Part shown: positions 23,818 to 33,134 of the stretch, one piece after another
Layout of the letters: each line of letters begins with the position of its first letter
How positions within the stretch are numbered: position 1 is the first letter of the stretch
DNA from: Exilibacterium sp.
Lineage (GTDB): Bacteria > Pseudomonadota > Gammaproteobacteria > Pseudomonadales > Cellvibrionaceae
DNA: 64,000 nt
Direction of reading: 5' to 3'
Assembly: GCA_028280195.1 (NCBI GenBank)
Contig: JANQMH010000056.1
Span: 1 to 64,000, forward strand
Translations under genes and position numbers: made by a program
The notes under the pieces: model-generated
Seen by the model: only the letters and a program-made list of their open reading frames with translations
Told to the model about the DNA's origin: nothing
Databases searched by the model: none

Positions 23818-24815
23818 GAGGGCCAGTCCTCGAGGCTGATGACTTCGAACTCAGCGTCGCCATCGCTGTCGACTTCGAGAGTGTACTGGGTGTCGTCAAT
23901 GACGGTAATACGCGCATTCGAACCCGACCTGCCCAGCAGCCGGATAACGCCCGAGGAGGGCCAGGCGGCACCATCGGCCCACACCAGATCGGTGTTGGTA
24001 ACGATCTCCACATAGCCGTGATCGGGGTGATAGAAATTCCCCGTTATGTTCATGGCGGAGCCGCCCGTGGTGGGGCTGAGAACCGTGGCCAGGTTTTCGC
24101 TGCGGAAGGTTTCGCCGCTGATATTATCGCGAATATCCATATCCTGCGTGCAGGCGAAAGCGGTATCGATGGTGGTGAGATCGCATTCCATACTGCCGTT
24201 GGCGGTGATATCGATTGGCGCAGCGGTGCCGGGGGAGGTGATATTGAGTGCGCTGAAGGAAAATGTCAGCGCGGAATCAAACGCTTCGGCCTGCAGGTCA
24301 TACGAACCGCTGAAGCTCATGACACCGTCGTTCCTCTGGCCCCCCTCGACGCAGCCGTCCAGGGTGACCTCGCCGGTAAAACTGCCGTTGCTCTGGTTGA
24401 CGTCCATTTCGATGCTCAGGGTGCCGCCGCCGCTGCAGTTTTCGGTAACCGGGCCGACCACCACGCCAACCACTGAAGTCGATACCGACGGCGCAATGCC
24501 GGCGCTGGCGATTTGGACGAACAGCCGGGCCAGGTCCGGGTTGCTCAGGCCCGCGGCGCCATCACTTTCGGTAACCACCCCCACGACACTGGTTGAGGAG
24601 CCCGGGGCGGTGCCGTTGGTCAGGCTTGCGCCGACAAACTCCGGTGCATTGGTCTCGGTCACCTGCGCCTGTGAGGTGACGCCGGTAAAGGCCACGCCGT
24701 TGTCGGGTGAGCCGCCGTCGTCGATGATGTCGCCGGAACCGCCGCCACCGCCACAGGCGTGCAGCAGGCCCGAAAGTATAATCGCTGTTGCCAGGTAATT
24801 CAGTTTTCTATGCAT
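23814..24815 (-). CDS. Hypothetical lipoprotein with Gly/Ser/Thr-rich body
   Basis: 333 residues. The N terminus MHRKLNYLATAIILSGLLHAC is a lipoprotein signal (lipobox LHAC), followed by a poly-Gly linker. The body is Ser/Thr/Gly/Asp-rich and contains a repeated STSVVGVV segment (twice, about 45 residues apart). I chose the ATG at 24815, with GGTGGA 6 nt upstream. It precedes and is coupled to the beta-barrel gene, suggesting a surface lipoprotein-porin pair. Function unknown. Confidence 0.72.
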   Translation of the reverse strand: MHRKLNYLATAIILSGLLHACGGGGGSGDIIDDGGSPDNGVAFTGVTSQAQVTETNAPEFVGASLTNGTAPGSSTSVVGVVTESDGAAGLSNPDLARLFVQIASAGIAPSVSTSVVGVVVGPVTENCSGGGTLSIEMDVNQSNGSFTGEVTLDGCVEGGQRNDGVMSFSGSYDLQAEAFDSALTFSFSALNITSPGTAAPIDITANGSMECDLTTIDTAFACTQDMDIRDNISGETFRSENLATVLSPTTGGSAMNITGNFYHPDHGYVEIVTNTDLVWADGAAWPSSGVIRLLGRSGSNARITVIDDTQYTLEVDSDGDAEFEVISLEDWPS

Positions 24816-24885
24816 TGTGTGTCCACCCCGCAGTTTGTGTCCGTCTCTCATTATTGTGTAGCTCATTATTTTGTATCCGCCCCGC
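24813..24885. repeat. Repeated ribosome-site/start region of the lipoprotein gene
   Basis: On the minus strand a TGCGGGG-(C/T)GGA-(T/C)ACA...ATG block occurs at 24885-24864 and again at 24832-24813, with a shorter ACACAATAATG copy between them. Each copy ends in an ATG. Only the last ATG begins a good signal peptide; the first two extend the frame with MRGG.../MSYT.../MRDG... residues. Confidence 0.75.
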
Positions 24886-25139
24886 ATGTGCTTTTCGCTG
24901 TTATTCCAGCGGGCGCTATAATACCGAATGTGAATATTGCTGTCATACCCGGCACTGGCAATGTCCAGCTACAGCGCCGCTGCGCACGGTCCATTGTAGC
25001 GCACGGTAGCGCACGGGCCATTGTAGATTGTATCGGCGGCAGAACCGTTAACCGCGCCACAGTATCGCTCAGTTTTTATCGCCGGCTCCGATTTCCGCCG
25101 GGTGGCATCGGCGGTATTCTGTACAAACCGCCGCGCCGG
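24886..25139. repeat. Spacer with degenerate direct repeats
   Basis: GCGCACGG-(T/G)-CCATTGTAG appears at about 24982 and 25010, with an extra GCGCACGGTA copy between. Nothing else is identifiable between the lipoprotein promoter region and the end of the adaptor gene. Confidence 0.6.
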
Positions 25140-26243
25140 CTAGGCAGCCGGCTCGGTGATGGTTACGGTATCGCCCTCCTGCAGCCGCTCGGCGCCGCGC
25201 ACCGCAACCCGGTCGCCCTTGGCGAGCCGGCCCGATACCGATACCCACTGGTCCTGAGCGCTGCCGACGGTGACTTTGACGCGGTGGGCCTTGTTGAAGT
25301 TGTCGATCAACACCACATAGGTACCGTCGCGGCGCAGCAACAGCGCGTCGCGGGGAACCGCCAGGGTATTGGTCTGATGCTTGAGGGGAATGGCCGTTTC
25401 CAGCAGTTGCCCGGCGGTCCAGTAGCGGGTGGCGCCGACCGGTACATCGATGCGCACCTCGAAGGTCTGCGAGCGTATATCAGCGTTGGGCACAATGACC
25501 CGCACGCTGCCCTCATAGACCAGGTCGTCGGCTCTGTCGCCGCTTTTCAAGTGCAGGGTATCGCCGACGGCCACCTGGGAGAAATGTTTTACCGGCACAA
25601 AGACCCGCAGCTCCAGGTTTTCGGTATCCAGAAAGCGGGCGATCAGGTCTTTGCGGTTGACTTCCTCACCGCCGCGGTGCAGGCGCTCGGTTACCGTGCC
25701 GTTAAACGGCGCCTTGATTTCGGTGCGCTCGATACGCTCCCTGATTTGCTCGACCCGGGCGCGGGCGATTTCCAGGTCGCCCCGGGCCAGATCGCGCCGC
25801 GCTTGAATCTGTTCCAACTGGTCGAGCGAGGCGTTGTTTTTCAGCCGCAGCGCCTCGATACGCCGGAGTTCGCGCCCGAGATATGTCAATTGCACCTCGG
25901 TGCGCTTGATAATGGCCTGTTGCTCGGCCAGTTGTAAGGACAGCGGCCGCGCATCGAAGCGCACGATGTGCCCGCCCCGGGCGATGGTGGTACCCGGTTC
26001 GGCAACCCAGTCCAGGCGGCCGTCAATGCCGGCATTGATGGCGATACTGTTGCGGCTGTGCAGGGTGCCCGCGACTTTGACCTTGGGCTGTACGGAAAAC
26101 GCCTTGACCCGCCCGACCTGTACCTGCACGGCCGCTGCGGGCTGGGCCTGCACCGCGGCGCTGAAAGCGGGATAAAACAGTGCCAGTGTTATTGCTATCG
26201 CGCCCGGGGCTGCCAAATGTTTTAGTCCATTGTTGCGTTTCAT
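25140..26243 (-). CDS. RND efflux periplasmic adaptor (membrane fusion protein)
   Basis: About 367 residues with a signal peptide starting at MKRNNGLKHLAAPG. The fold order is visible: barrel-sandwich half (GTLHSRNSIAINAGIDGRL), a coiled-coil hairpin at about 100-165 (LAEQQAIIKRTEVQL to RERIERTEI), the second lipoyl half (KAPFNGTVTERL) and beta-barrel/membrane-proximal domains. A longer start at 26303 overlaps the stop of the pump gene by 4 nt (ATGA), but the internal ATG gives the cleaner signal. It is co-transcribed after the RND pump. Confidence 0.88.
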   Translation of the reverse strand: MKRNNGLKHLAAPGAIAITLALFYPAFSAAVQAQPAAAVQVQVGRVKAFSVQPKVKVAGTLHSRNSIAINAGIDGRLDWVAEPGTTIARGGHIVRFDARPLSLQLAEQQAIIKRTEVQLTYLGRELRRIEALRLKNNASLDQLEQIQARRDLARGDLEIARARVEQIRERIERTEIKAPFNGTVTERLHRGGEEVNRKDLIARFLDTENLELRVFVPVKHFSQVAVGDTLHLKSGDRADDLVYEGSVRVIVPNADIRSQTFEVRIDVPVGATRYWTAGQLLETAIPLKHQTNTLAVPRDALLLRRDGTYVVLIDNFNKAHRVKVTVGSAQDQWVSVSGRLAKGDRVAVRGAERLQEGDTVTITEPAA

Positions 26244-26299
26244 TGTCCGCTTGTCTGTTTTATCTCTCGGTTCAGTGATCTGTGTGGCGGTTCTGTGTG

Positions 26300-29200
26300 T
26301 CATTCGCTCTGCCCGATCGCGCTTTTCTCAAACGCCAAATCGACCACATTGTCCGTTGCCGGCTGCCGCCCGTGCGCTTCGCCCATACGCAGCAGGCTCG
26401 GCAACAGCACCAGGGTGAACGCGGCGCTGACTGCCATACCGCCGACAATGACCGTTGCCAGCCCGCGGTAGATCTCCGAGCCGATGCCGGGCACCAGCAT
26501 CAGCGGCAACATCCCGAACAGACTGGTCAGGGTACTCATATAGACGGGGCGGGCACGCACCCGCACCGCCTGCGCCACGGCAGCGCCGCGACCGAGCCCA
26601 CTGCGTTCGGCGCTGCGGGTCTGGTCCACCAGCAAAATGGCATTGTTGACCACCAGTCCCAGCAGGATAATGAAGCCGATCATGGTCAACAGGTCGAGCG
26701 ACTGAAAGGTAAACAGGTTTAACAGCGCCAGGGATATCATGCCGCCCGCCAGCGCCAGGGGCATCACCAGCAGCACCAGCAGGCTGTCCTTTGCCGACTT
26801 GAACAAGGCTGTCATTATAAGAAAAAGAATCAGCAGTGCCATCAGAAAATTCAGCGCCATGTCACCAATGGCGCCCTGTAGCTGGTCGGCCCGACCGCTC
26901 AGCTGAATACTGGAATCGCCGGGCAGAACGGCCTGAATTTCCGGGGCGACCCGGCCTTTGATGATGTCCATGGCCACCTCCATCGGCATGGTTGCCGGCG
27001 GTGTCACTTCCAGGGTAATCGTGCGCTTGCCGTTGACACGGCGCAGCTGGCTCGGGCCCACCACCCGCTGAATGCTGGTCAATTCGCCGAGGTTCTGTAC
27101 CCCGGCCAGCGGCGTATAGATCGGCAGGGTGGCGAGTTCTTCCGGCGTCTGCCAGTCACTGCCGCGCAGAATGACATTCATGCGTTCATTGCCGTCAAAG
27201 TATTCGCTGACGAACAGGCCGTCGGTCATGGCGCGAACCGCATTGGCCACACTGCGGCGATCGAGCCCGGCCTGGGTAATGCGGCGGTCGTTGGGCACCA
27301 GGCGCAGCTCCGGCTCGGCCAGGCTCAGCCCCGGCTGCGGTTGTACCATGGCGGCGGGCATGGTCTGTTTGAAAACTTCCATACCGGTAGTGGCCGCCGC
27401 CATCAGTGCCTCGATATCCGGGCCCTGCAGATCGACTGCAATCGCCCGGCCCTGGCCGCCGACGAAACCCAGCATCGAGCCGCGGAACATATAGAGAATG
27501 GAGTCGGGTATGCCGGCGAAAATTTCCTCCCGCGCCACCGCCATCAGTTCCCCGGTGCGTTTGGGGTCGGCGGAGTAGATAAAACCGCCGCTGTTGCTGC
27601 CAAAACTGTAGAAGTTATAGCTCTTTATCGGCGGCTCCGCCTCTCCCTGCATATAGGGTTCGATGCGCTGTTTGACGCGCTCGGCAATCTCCTCTTTCAG
27701 GAAAGCCAGATTGCCGCCGGGCGGTAAATCCAGATTGAAGAAAAAACCGTCGGTGGGCACCCTGGGTAAGAAATCCGCTTTCGGCAGCAACAGGGTGGTG
27801 ATGACAACGGCGCTGCCGAGCAGGCCGCCCGCCCACAGCAGGCGCCGCCCGGCGGTGTCGGTAAGGCGCATGATCAGGGCGGTGAGTTTGTTCCAGTAGC
27901 TGTCGAAAGGGTCGCGGCGTTTTTCATCTTCGAGCCAGTACTGACTCGCCACCGGCAGCACGGTAATCGCCACCACCATGGAGGCTACCACGGCGATGGA
28001 CAGGGCGATGGCGAGGTCGGAAAACAGCTGTGCCTCGACGCCCTCCATAAACAGGATCGGCAGAAAAATGGCGACGCTGGTAACGGTGGAGGTAAACAGT
28101 GCACCGGTAACCTGCAGCGTGCCTTTGAAAATCGCCTTGCGACTGGCATTGCCGGCCAGCCGCAGGCGCACAATGTTTTCCTGCACGATAATGGCGGCGT
28201 CCAGCACCATCCCCACGGCAAAGGCCAGGCCGGCCAGGGAGATCACATTGAGGCTGCGCCCCAGCGCGCTGAGGGCGATAAATGCCACCATCAGCGAAAT
28301 CGGAATGGTGCAGGCGATGATCAAAGTGGGCCGCAGGCCACGCAGAAACAGCCACAGAATCGCCAGCGCCAGTATCACCCCGAGGCCGAGGTTGCTCTGC
28401 ACCATGGCCACGGCGTTGCGGATATGCACCGAGGCATCGAAGCTGAGATCGATTTCCAGCCCGTTGGCATGCAGTACCTCGCGATTCAGTTCCGCGATCG
28501 CCAGGTTTATCTGGTCGAGCAGCTCGACGGTATTGGCCCTGTTGCCGCGGCTGATGGTGATGTAGTAGGCGGGGTCGCCGTTGCGCAGGGTAAAGGCGGT
28601 GGAGTCCGACAGGGTAACCGCCACCGTCGCCACATCCCGCAGGTAGATGGGGCGCTCGCCGCTCCAGCCGACGATCATCTGCTCGAGGCTGGCGCTATCG
28701 TACTGGCCGGCAAACCTCACTGTGTACTGGCGCCGGCCGACATCGGCAAAGCCGCCCGAGACATCGGTGGCTCTGGCCACTGCAGTACTGATATTGCTCA
28801 GCGGCAGACCCAGGGCCGCGGTGCGGTGGGGGTCGAAGCTGATGCGCAGCTCCTTCGGCTGGCGGCTGTTGAGGTTGACTTTGGCGACGCCGGGAATACG
28901 GCTGAAGCGCGGTTCGACGATGTCCTCGATAATGTCCTGAAATGGCGCCAGGTCGGCGATACCGCTGTCCGGCAGTGCCTTTACCAGCAGCGAGGCGGTG
29001 GTATTTCTGCCGCCTCCGCCGCCGCCGCCGCCGGCGGTGACCTCCGGCTCGTCGGCATCCAGTGGCAGCGGCGGGGCCTGATTGAGATTGTTGATTACCG
29101 CCAGCAGGGCCTCCTGCATATCGGTGCCGATATCAAATGTCAGGTTGATAAAGCCTTGGCCCGGCTGAATCTCGGTGGTAATCTCGGCGATACCGCTGAT

Positions 29201-29419
29201 ATTCTTCAGCACGTTTTCCTGCGGTTCGACAATCACCGCCTCCATTTCCTCCGGTGCCGAGGAACGCCAGGAGGTCGATACGGAAATCTGCGGCCGCTCG
29301 ATGTCCGGCAACAGTTGCAGCGGCAGCTTGGCGATGCTGACGGCACCGAAGGTCAGTACCAGGGCGACAACGACGGCGATGGCTGCCGGGTTGGCGATTG
29401 ACAGGCGTGTGAGGTTCAT
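26300..29419 (-). CDS. RND-family efflux pump inner-membrane subunit
   Basis: 1039 residues, the expected length for a heavy RND transporter. TM1 is at about residues 10-30, then a large periplasmic loop, a TM block at about 340-500 with the TM4 motif GMVLDAAIIVQENI, a second loop and a final TM block. In place of the classic GxxxDD motif of TM4 there is one Asp (GMVLDAA), as in divergent RND pumps. An octa-glycine encoded by GGC-type triplets interrupts the first loop (about residue 128). It is the first gene of a pump-adaptor operon; no outer-membrane factor is present. Confidence 0.92.
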   Translation of the reverse strand: MNLTRLSIANPAAIAVVVALVLTFGAVSIAKLPLQLLPDIERPQISVSTSWRSSAPEEMEAVIVEPQENVLKNISGIAEITTEIQPGQGFINLTFDIGTDMQEALLAVINNLNQAPPLPLDADEPEVTAGGGGGGGGRNTTASLLVKALPDSGIADLAPFQDIIEDIVEPRFSRIPGVAKVNLNSRQPKELRISFDPHRTAALGLPLSNISTAVARATDVSGGFADVGRRQYTVRFAGQYDSASLEQMIVGWSGERPIYLRDVATVAVTLSDSTAFTLRNGDPAYYITISRGNRANTVELLDQINLAIAELNREVLHANGLEIDLSFDASVHIRNAVAMVQSNLGLGVILALAILWLFLRGLRPTLIIACTIPISLMVAFIALSALGRSLNVISLAGLAFAVGMVLDAAIIVQENIVRLRLAGNASRKAIFKGTLQVTGALFTSTVTSVAIFLPILFMEGVEAQLFSDLAIALSIAVVASMVVAITVLPVASQYWLEDEKRRDPFDSYWNKLTALIMRLTDTAGRRLLWAGGLLGSAVVITTLLLPKADFLPRVPTDGFFFNLDLPPGGNLAFLKEEIAERVKQRIEPYMQGEAEPPIKSYNFYSFGSNSGGFIYSADPKRTGELMAVAREEIFAGIPDSILYMFRGSMLGFVGGQGRAIAVDLQGPDIEALMAAATTGMEVFKQTMPAAMVQPQPGLSLAEPELRLVPNDRRITQAGLDRRSVANAVRAMTDGLFVSEYFDGNERMNVILRGSDWQTPEELATLPIYTPLAGVQNLGELTSIQRVVGPSQLRRVNGKRTITLEVTPPATMPMEVAMDIIKGRVAPEIQAVLPGDSSIQLSGRADQLQGAIGDMALNFLMALLILFLIMTALFKSAKDSLLVLLVMPLALAGGMISLALLNLFTFQSLDLLTMIGFIILLGLVVNNAILLVDQTRSAERSGLGRGAAVAQAVRVRARPVYMSTLTSLFGMLPLMLVPGIGSEIYRGLATVIVGGMAVSAAFTLVLLPSLLRMGEAHGRQPATDNVVDLAFEKSAIGQSE

Positions 29420-29686
29420 AAAAGCCGTTTCATCACTCTCGACCTACGGTGGCGGCGCAGGCAGCGCCATTTGTCACCCGCCTCGCCAGGGGCAGGCGTC
29501 GTGAACAGCTGCCGGCGTAATCGCCGCCGGAAGGCCTCTGGGGAGCCTTGCCGGCCGCTGTCAGGGCGCGCTGAGTTGGGCGCCAATGTGTGGTGCTGTG
29601 ACGTAAAGCGGGCCGCGGCCCTCAAGTGTCCGGTTTGGCTGGCGCCTGTGTTCGACTGCGACGGGCGGGCAGTGTTGCGGCAGTGA
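29420..29686. other. Spacer upstream of the RND operon
   Basis: GC-rich spacer of 267 nt between the TetR gene and the pump gene, both on the minus strand. I see no gene, repeat or clear terminator. Confidence 0.4.
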
Positions 29687-30298
29687 TTACGGCTTCAGGC
29701 AGCTGTTGATATAGGCCAGTGTCGCCTCTTTGGCCTGCTCCCGGGTGACCACACTGATTTTACCTTCCTTGCGCATGCCCAGAGAGAAAGTCGCCGTCAG
29801 CAGCTCCAGCACGATCTGGAAAATATCCCGGGTGTCCGGTTCTTGCAGCGGGAAGCGATTGAGGTCGGTGTGCTGGGTCATCAGGCGGCTGAGGACTTTG
29901 GCGAACAGATGGGAGCCGGAGCCGTCGGCATAGCGAATCTGGCGGTTTGCCTTGCGCCCCAGCAACAGAATGGCGGCGGCCGGCTTTTTATTGAAAAAGT
30001 CGGAAAATACCCGTGCCACGCCGGTCCACGCCACCCGGTAGTCGGTGCGCTGATTGGGGTCGAAGAATTTGATCACCTCGTCTTCCAGCTCGGTGCGGTA
30101 GCGGGTCGCCAGGGCGTCGAATATATCGTATTTCGATGGAAAAAAGTGGTATAGCGAGGTGCGGGTGATCTCAGCCTGCTTGGCTATCATGGTGGGCGTA
30201 ATATCTTCCAAAGGCAGTTTCTCGATCATCACCTCGGTGGCGGCGAGGATATCGTTCACCTTGTTGATACTGCGCTGTTGGGACGGTTCGGTTTTCAT
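29687..30298 (-). CDS. TetR-family transcriptional regulator
   Basis: 203 residues. The helix-turn-helix is in residues about 33-58 (TMIAKQAEITRTSLYHFFPSK), followed by a helical ligand domain. It lies upstream of the RND pump operon on the same strand and is divergent from an aminotransferase gene, so either could be its target. The usual role is repression relieved by a ligand. Confidence 0.9.
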   Translation of the reverse strand: MKTEPSQQRSINKVNDILAATEVMIEKLPLEDITPTMIAKQAEITRTSLYHFFPSKYDIFDALATRYRTELEDEVIKFFDPNQRTDYRVAWTGVARVFSDFFNKKPAAAILLLGRKANRQIRYADGSGSHLFAKVLSRLMTQHTDLNRFPLQEPDTRDIFQIVLELLTATFSLGMRKEGKISVVTREQAKEATLAYINSCLKP

Positions 30299-30412
30299 AC
30301 CGCGTTTGGCTCACCCTGTACATCACTTTGGTTGATGACCAGACTCAGTCATACTACCCATTCTATCAATATGGACAAGTGTCGTATATCGCTATCACAC
30401 GCTAAATAAAAG

Positions 30413-30454
30413 TTGACAGGCGTCAGCTTCGACTCTAAAGTCGACACATGTCAA
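30413..30454 (+). promoter_or_regulatory. Promoter and dyad operator of the aminotransferase gene
   Basis: TTGACA (30413-30418) and TAAAGT (30436-30441) are spaced by 17 nt, a good sigma-70 promoter. A dyad TCGACT-CTAA-AGTCGA (30429-30444) covers the -10 element, and TGTCAA at 30449-30454 is the inverse of the -35 hexamer. A repressor, possibly the divergent TetR protein, would block this promoter. Confidence 0.6.
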
Positions 30455-30497
30455 ATTGATCCGCACTGCTGATGCCGGCCGCCGCGCGGATACCGTT

Positions 30498-31712
30498 ATG
30501 GCTGAGACCGAGAATATGAACAGTGAATCGAGTGCCGGCGCCGCGCTGGCCAAGCGCGCCGCCGGGCTGCCGCAGTCTTCCACCGTTGCCATCGCCGACC
30601 TGGCCGCGGCACTGCGCCGCCAGGACACGGCGGTGGTGGATTTTTCCGCCGGCAGGGCAGCCGAAGCCTCGCCCGACAGCGTCTGCCGGGCGGCGGCGGA
30701 GGCCATGGCCCGCGGTGAGACCCACCAGACGCCGGCGCGCGGGCGTACCGATTACCTGCAGGCTGTAGCTGCCAAGCTGTCGCGCGACAACGGCCTGGAG
30801 CTGGCCGCCGACCGGCATGTGATCGCCACCCTGGGCTGCAAGCAGGGGCTGGTTCTGGCACTGTTCAGCTGTCTCGATCCGGGCGACGAGGTGATTATCG
30901 AAGATCCCTGCTTTGTCAGTTATGAACCCACCATCCGCCTGGCCGGCGGCGTGCCGGTGCGGGTGCCGCTGCGACCGCAAAACCATTACCGCTGGAGCGC
31001 CGGGGATCTGGCCGCTGCAGTCAGCGACAAAACCAAAGCGATGCTGTTCTGCAGCCCCCACAATCCTACCGGCACGGTTCACAGCGGCCGGGATTTGCAG
31101 ATTATTGCCGACTTTGCCATCAGTCACGATCTGGTCGTCATAGCAGACGAAATCTATGAAGCGGTAGCCTGGGGCGGCAGAAAGCACATTCCCCTGGCCG
31201 GCCTGCCGGGTATGCAGTCGCGCACCATCGGCCTGATGGGACTGACCAAAACCTACAGCATGGGGGGCTGGCGGATCGGTTATGCGTATTCCTCACAGCC
31301 GATTATCGACACCATGGTGGTGCTGCAGCAGCACCTGATGACCTGTGCCGGCTCGTTTACTCAGGCGGGCGCGGCGGCCGCCCTGTCGGCGTCGCAGACC
31401 GAGGCCATGGCGCCGCTGTGGCAGGACTGGCAGGAGCGCTGCCATTACCTCACCACGGCCTTGAACGATATCCCCGCGCTGCGGGCGGCAATGCCCGAGG
31501 GCGGTTTTTACGCCTGGGTCGATATTGCCGATACCGGCCTGGATTCGATGGCGTTTTCCCAGCGCCTGCTATCCGATCGGCATGTAGCGGTAGTGCCCGG
31601 CAGGGCGTTTGGCGAGGCCTCGGACCGCTATGTCCGCGCTACCTGCGTGCGCAGCTGGGACGAGCTGCGCGAGGGCGTGCGGCGTATCGGCGAGTTCGCC
31701 GCCGCGCTCTGA
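30498..31712 (+). CDS. Class I/II PLP-dependent aminotransferase
   Basis: 404 residues from the ATG at 30498; an ATG seven codons later is an alternative. Fold type I aminotransferase: GCKQGLVLALFSCL binds the phosphate, NPTG is in SPHNPTGTV, the PLP lysine is in GLTKTYSMGGWRIGY, and the terminal Arg motif is RATCVRSW. The amino-acid specificity cannot be read from sequence. A sodium/proton dicarboxylate-amino acid symporter follows 120 nt downstream, so uptake and transamination of an acidic or neutral amino acid is plausible. Confidence 0.88.
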   Translation: MAETENMNSESSAGAALAKRAAGLPQSSTVAIADLAAALRRQDTAVVDFSAGRAAEASPDSVCRAAAEAMARGETHQTPARGRTDYLQAVAAKLSRDNGLELAADRHVIATLGCKQGLVLALFSCLDPGDEVIIEDPCFVSYEPTIRLAGGVPVRVPLRPQNHYRWSAGDLAAAVSDKTKAMLFCSPHNPTGTVHSGRDLQIIADFAISHDLVVIADEIYEAVAWGGRKHIPLAGLPGMQSRTIGLMGLTKTYSMGGWRIGYAYSSQPIIDTMVVLQQHLMTCAGSFTQAGAAAALSASQTEAMAPLWQDWQERCHYLTTALNDIPALRAAMPEGGFYAWVDIADTGLDSMAFSQRLLSDRHVAVVPGRAFGEASDRYVRATCVRSWDELREGVRRIGEFAAAL

Positions 31713-31728
31713 CCATGCATAGTCGAGA

Positions 31729-31775
31729 TAAAGCTGGTCAAGCCAACGTTGGTCAAGCCAAAGCTGTTCAACACA
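31729..31775. repeat. Degenerate tandem repeat before the symporter gene
   Basis: GGTCAAGCCAA occurs at 31736 and 31751, flanked by AAGCTG-TTCAA variants, giving about three imperfect 15-bp units. It lies between the aminotransferase stop and the symporter start. Confidence 0.7.
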
Positions 31776-31815
31776 AAGACAACCCGACAATGACAATCAA
31801 TCGGACCCCAGACCG

Positions 31816-33096
31816 ATGCAAAAACAGGCGACCATGAAAGCCAGTGGGTTTCTCGGTTACTACCGGCAGCTGTCCCTCGGCGTAAAAATTCTCATCTGGA
31901 TGCTGGCGGGGGTGGTGATCGGCATCATCTTCGGCGAACAGGCCACGGTACTGAAACCCATCGGCGATCTGTTTATCAAGCTGCTGTTAATGGCGGCCAT
32001 TCCACTGGTTTTTTTCAATCTGATCTCGGCGATCACCAGCCTGTCGGATATCAGTATCCTCGGGCGCATCGGCGTCAGAACGCTCGGCTTCTATATTATC
32101 ACCACCTCGGCGGCGCTGTGCATGGGCCTGTTGATGGCGAATATTTTTCAGCCGGGCGCGGGCATGCAGTTGACCGAGCCGGTAACCGAGGAGTTCGGCG
32201 CGGTACCGAGTGTGGTCAATATTGTGCTGGATCTCTTCCCCGACAATATCTTCAAAGCCTTCAGCTCCGGCAATGTGGCGCAGGTGGTGGTATTTGCGGT
32301 GTTCCTGGGTATCACCTCACTGATGCTGCCGGCGCCGCAAAAACAAAGCCTGCAAAACGGCTTTGCCCTGATTGCCAATCTGTTGCGCGAACTGGTCAAG
32401 CTGGTATTGCTGTTCGCCCCGATCGGCGTAGGTGCGCTGGCTGCCAATACCGTCGGCGAGCACGGCGGCAAGATATTCGGGCCGCTGGCCAAATTCCTGG
32501 TCTCGGTATGGACCGCTCAGTTATTGATGGCCTGTATCTATATGGTCATTCTGTTTCTGGCCACCGGGCGCTCGCCGCTGCAGTGGTTGAGAACCACCGC
32601 ATCGCTCTATGCCACCACGGCGGCCACCTGCAGCAGTCTCGCCAGCCTGGTGGTGTCGATGAACATCGCCCAGAACAAGTTGCGCCTGCCGGAAAACATC
32701 TACAGCTTTACACTGCCGCTGGGAGCGCAGCTGAATAAGGACGGCACGGCGATTATGCTGACGGTGGTGCTGTTGTTTACTGCACAGGCGGCCGGTGTTG
32801 AATTCAGTTTTGCCCAGCAGTTGACAATTTTGGTGGTCGGTCTGATCCTTTCCGAGGGCTCCGGCGGCATTCCCAGCGGCGGCCTGGTGATCGCAATGAT
32901 TTTTGTCGAGTCCTTTCATTTACCGCTGGAGATCGCCGGCATCGTCGCCGGCATTTACCGCCTGGTGGATATGGGCAGTACCACGGTCAACTGTATGGGC
33001 GACCTGACCTGGTCGACGGTGCTGTCCGATCTGGAGGCCCGCCGCCGGCAGAAGCTGAGGGCGCGCGGTGAAATCGAGGATGCCGGGGAGTCTTAG
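31816..33096 (+). CDS. Dicarboxylate/amino acid:cation symporter (DAACS family)
   Basis: 426-residue inner-membrane transporter of the GltP/DctA family, with about eight TM segments and two re-entrant hairpins. Hairpin 1 has the serine-rich TAATCSSLASL motif; TM7 has the substrate/Na-binding NKDGTAI (QLNKDGTAIML); hairpin 2 has SEGSGGIPSGG. Likely substrates are glutamate, aspartate, C4-dicarboxylates or neutral amino acids. An ATG at 31834 with AGG upstream is an alternative start. It probably forms a unit with the aminotransferase. Confidence 0.92.
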   Translation: MQKQATMKASGFLGYYRQLSLGVKILIWMLAGVVIGIIFGEQATVLKPIGDLFIKLLLMAAIPLVFFNLISAITSLSDISILGRIGVRTLGFYIITTSAALCMGLLMANIFQPGAGMQLTEPVTEEFGAVPSVVNIVLDLFPDNIFKAFSSGNVAQVVVFAVFLGITSLMLPAPQKQSLQNGFALIANLLRELVKLVLLFAPIGVGALAANTVGEHGGKIFGPLAKFLVSVWTAQLLMACIYMVILFLATGRSPLQWLRTTASLYATTAATCSSLASLVVSMNIAQNKLRLPENIYSFTLPLGAQLNKDGTAIMLTVVLLFTAQAAGVEFSFAQQLTILVVGLILSEGSGGIPSGGLVIAMIFVESFHLPLEIAGIVAGIYRLVDMGSTTVNCMGDLTWSTVLSDLEARRRQKLRARGEIEDAGES

Positions 33097-33134
33097 TTCT
33101 GACTGTGGGCTGTAAACTGTAAGCTATAACCCCT

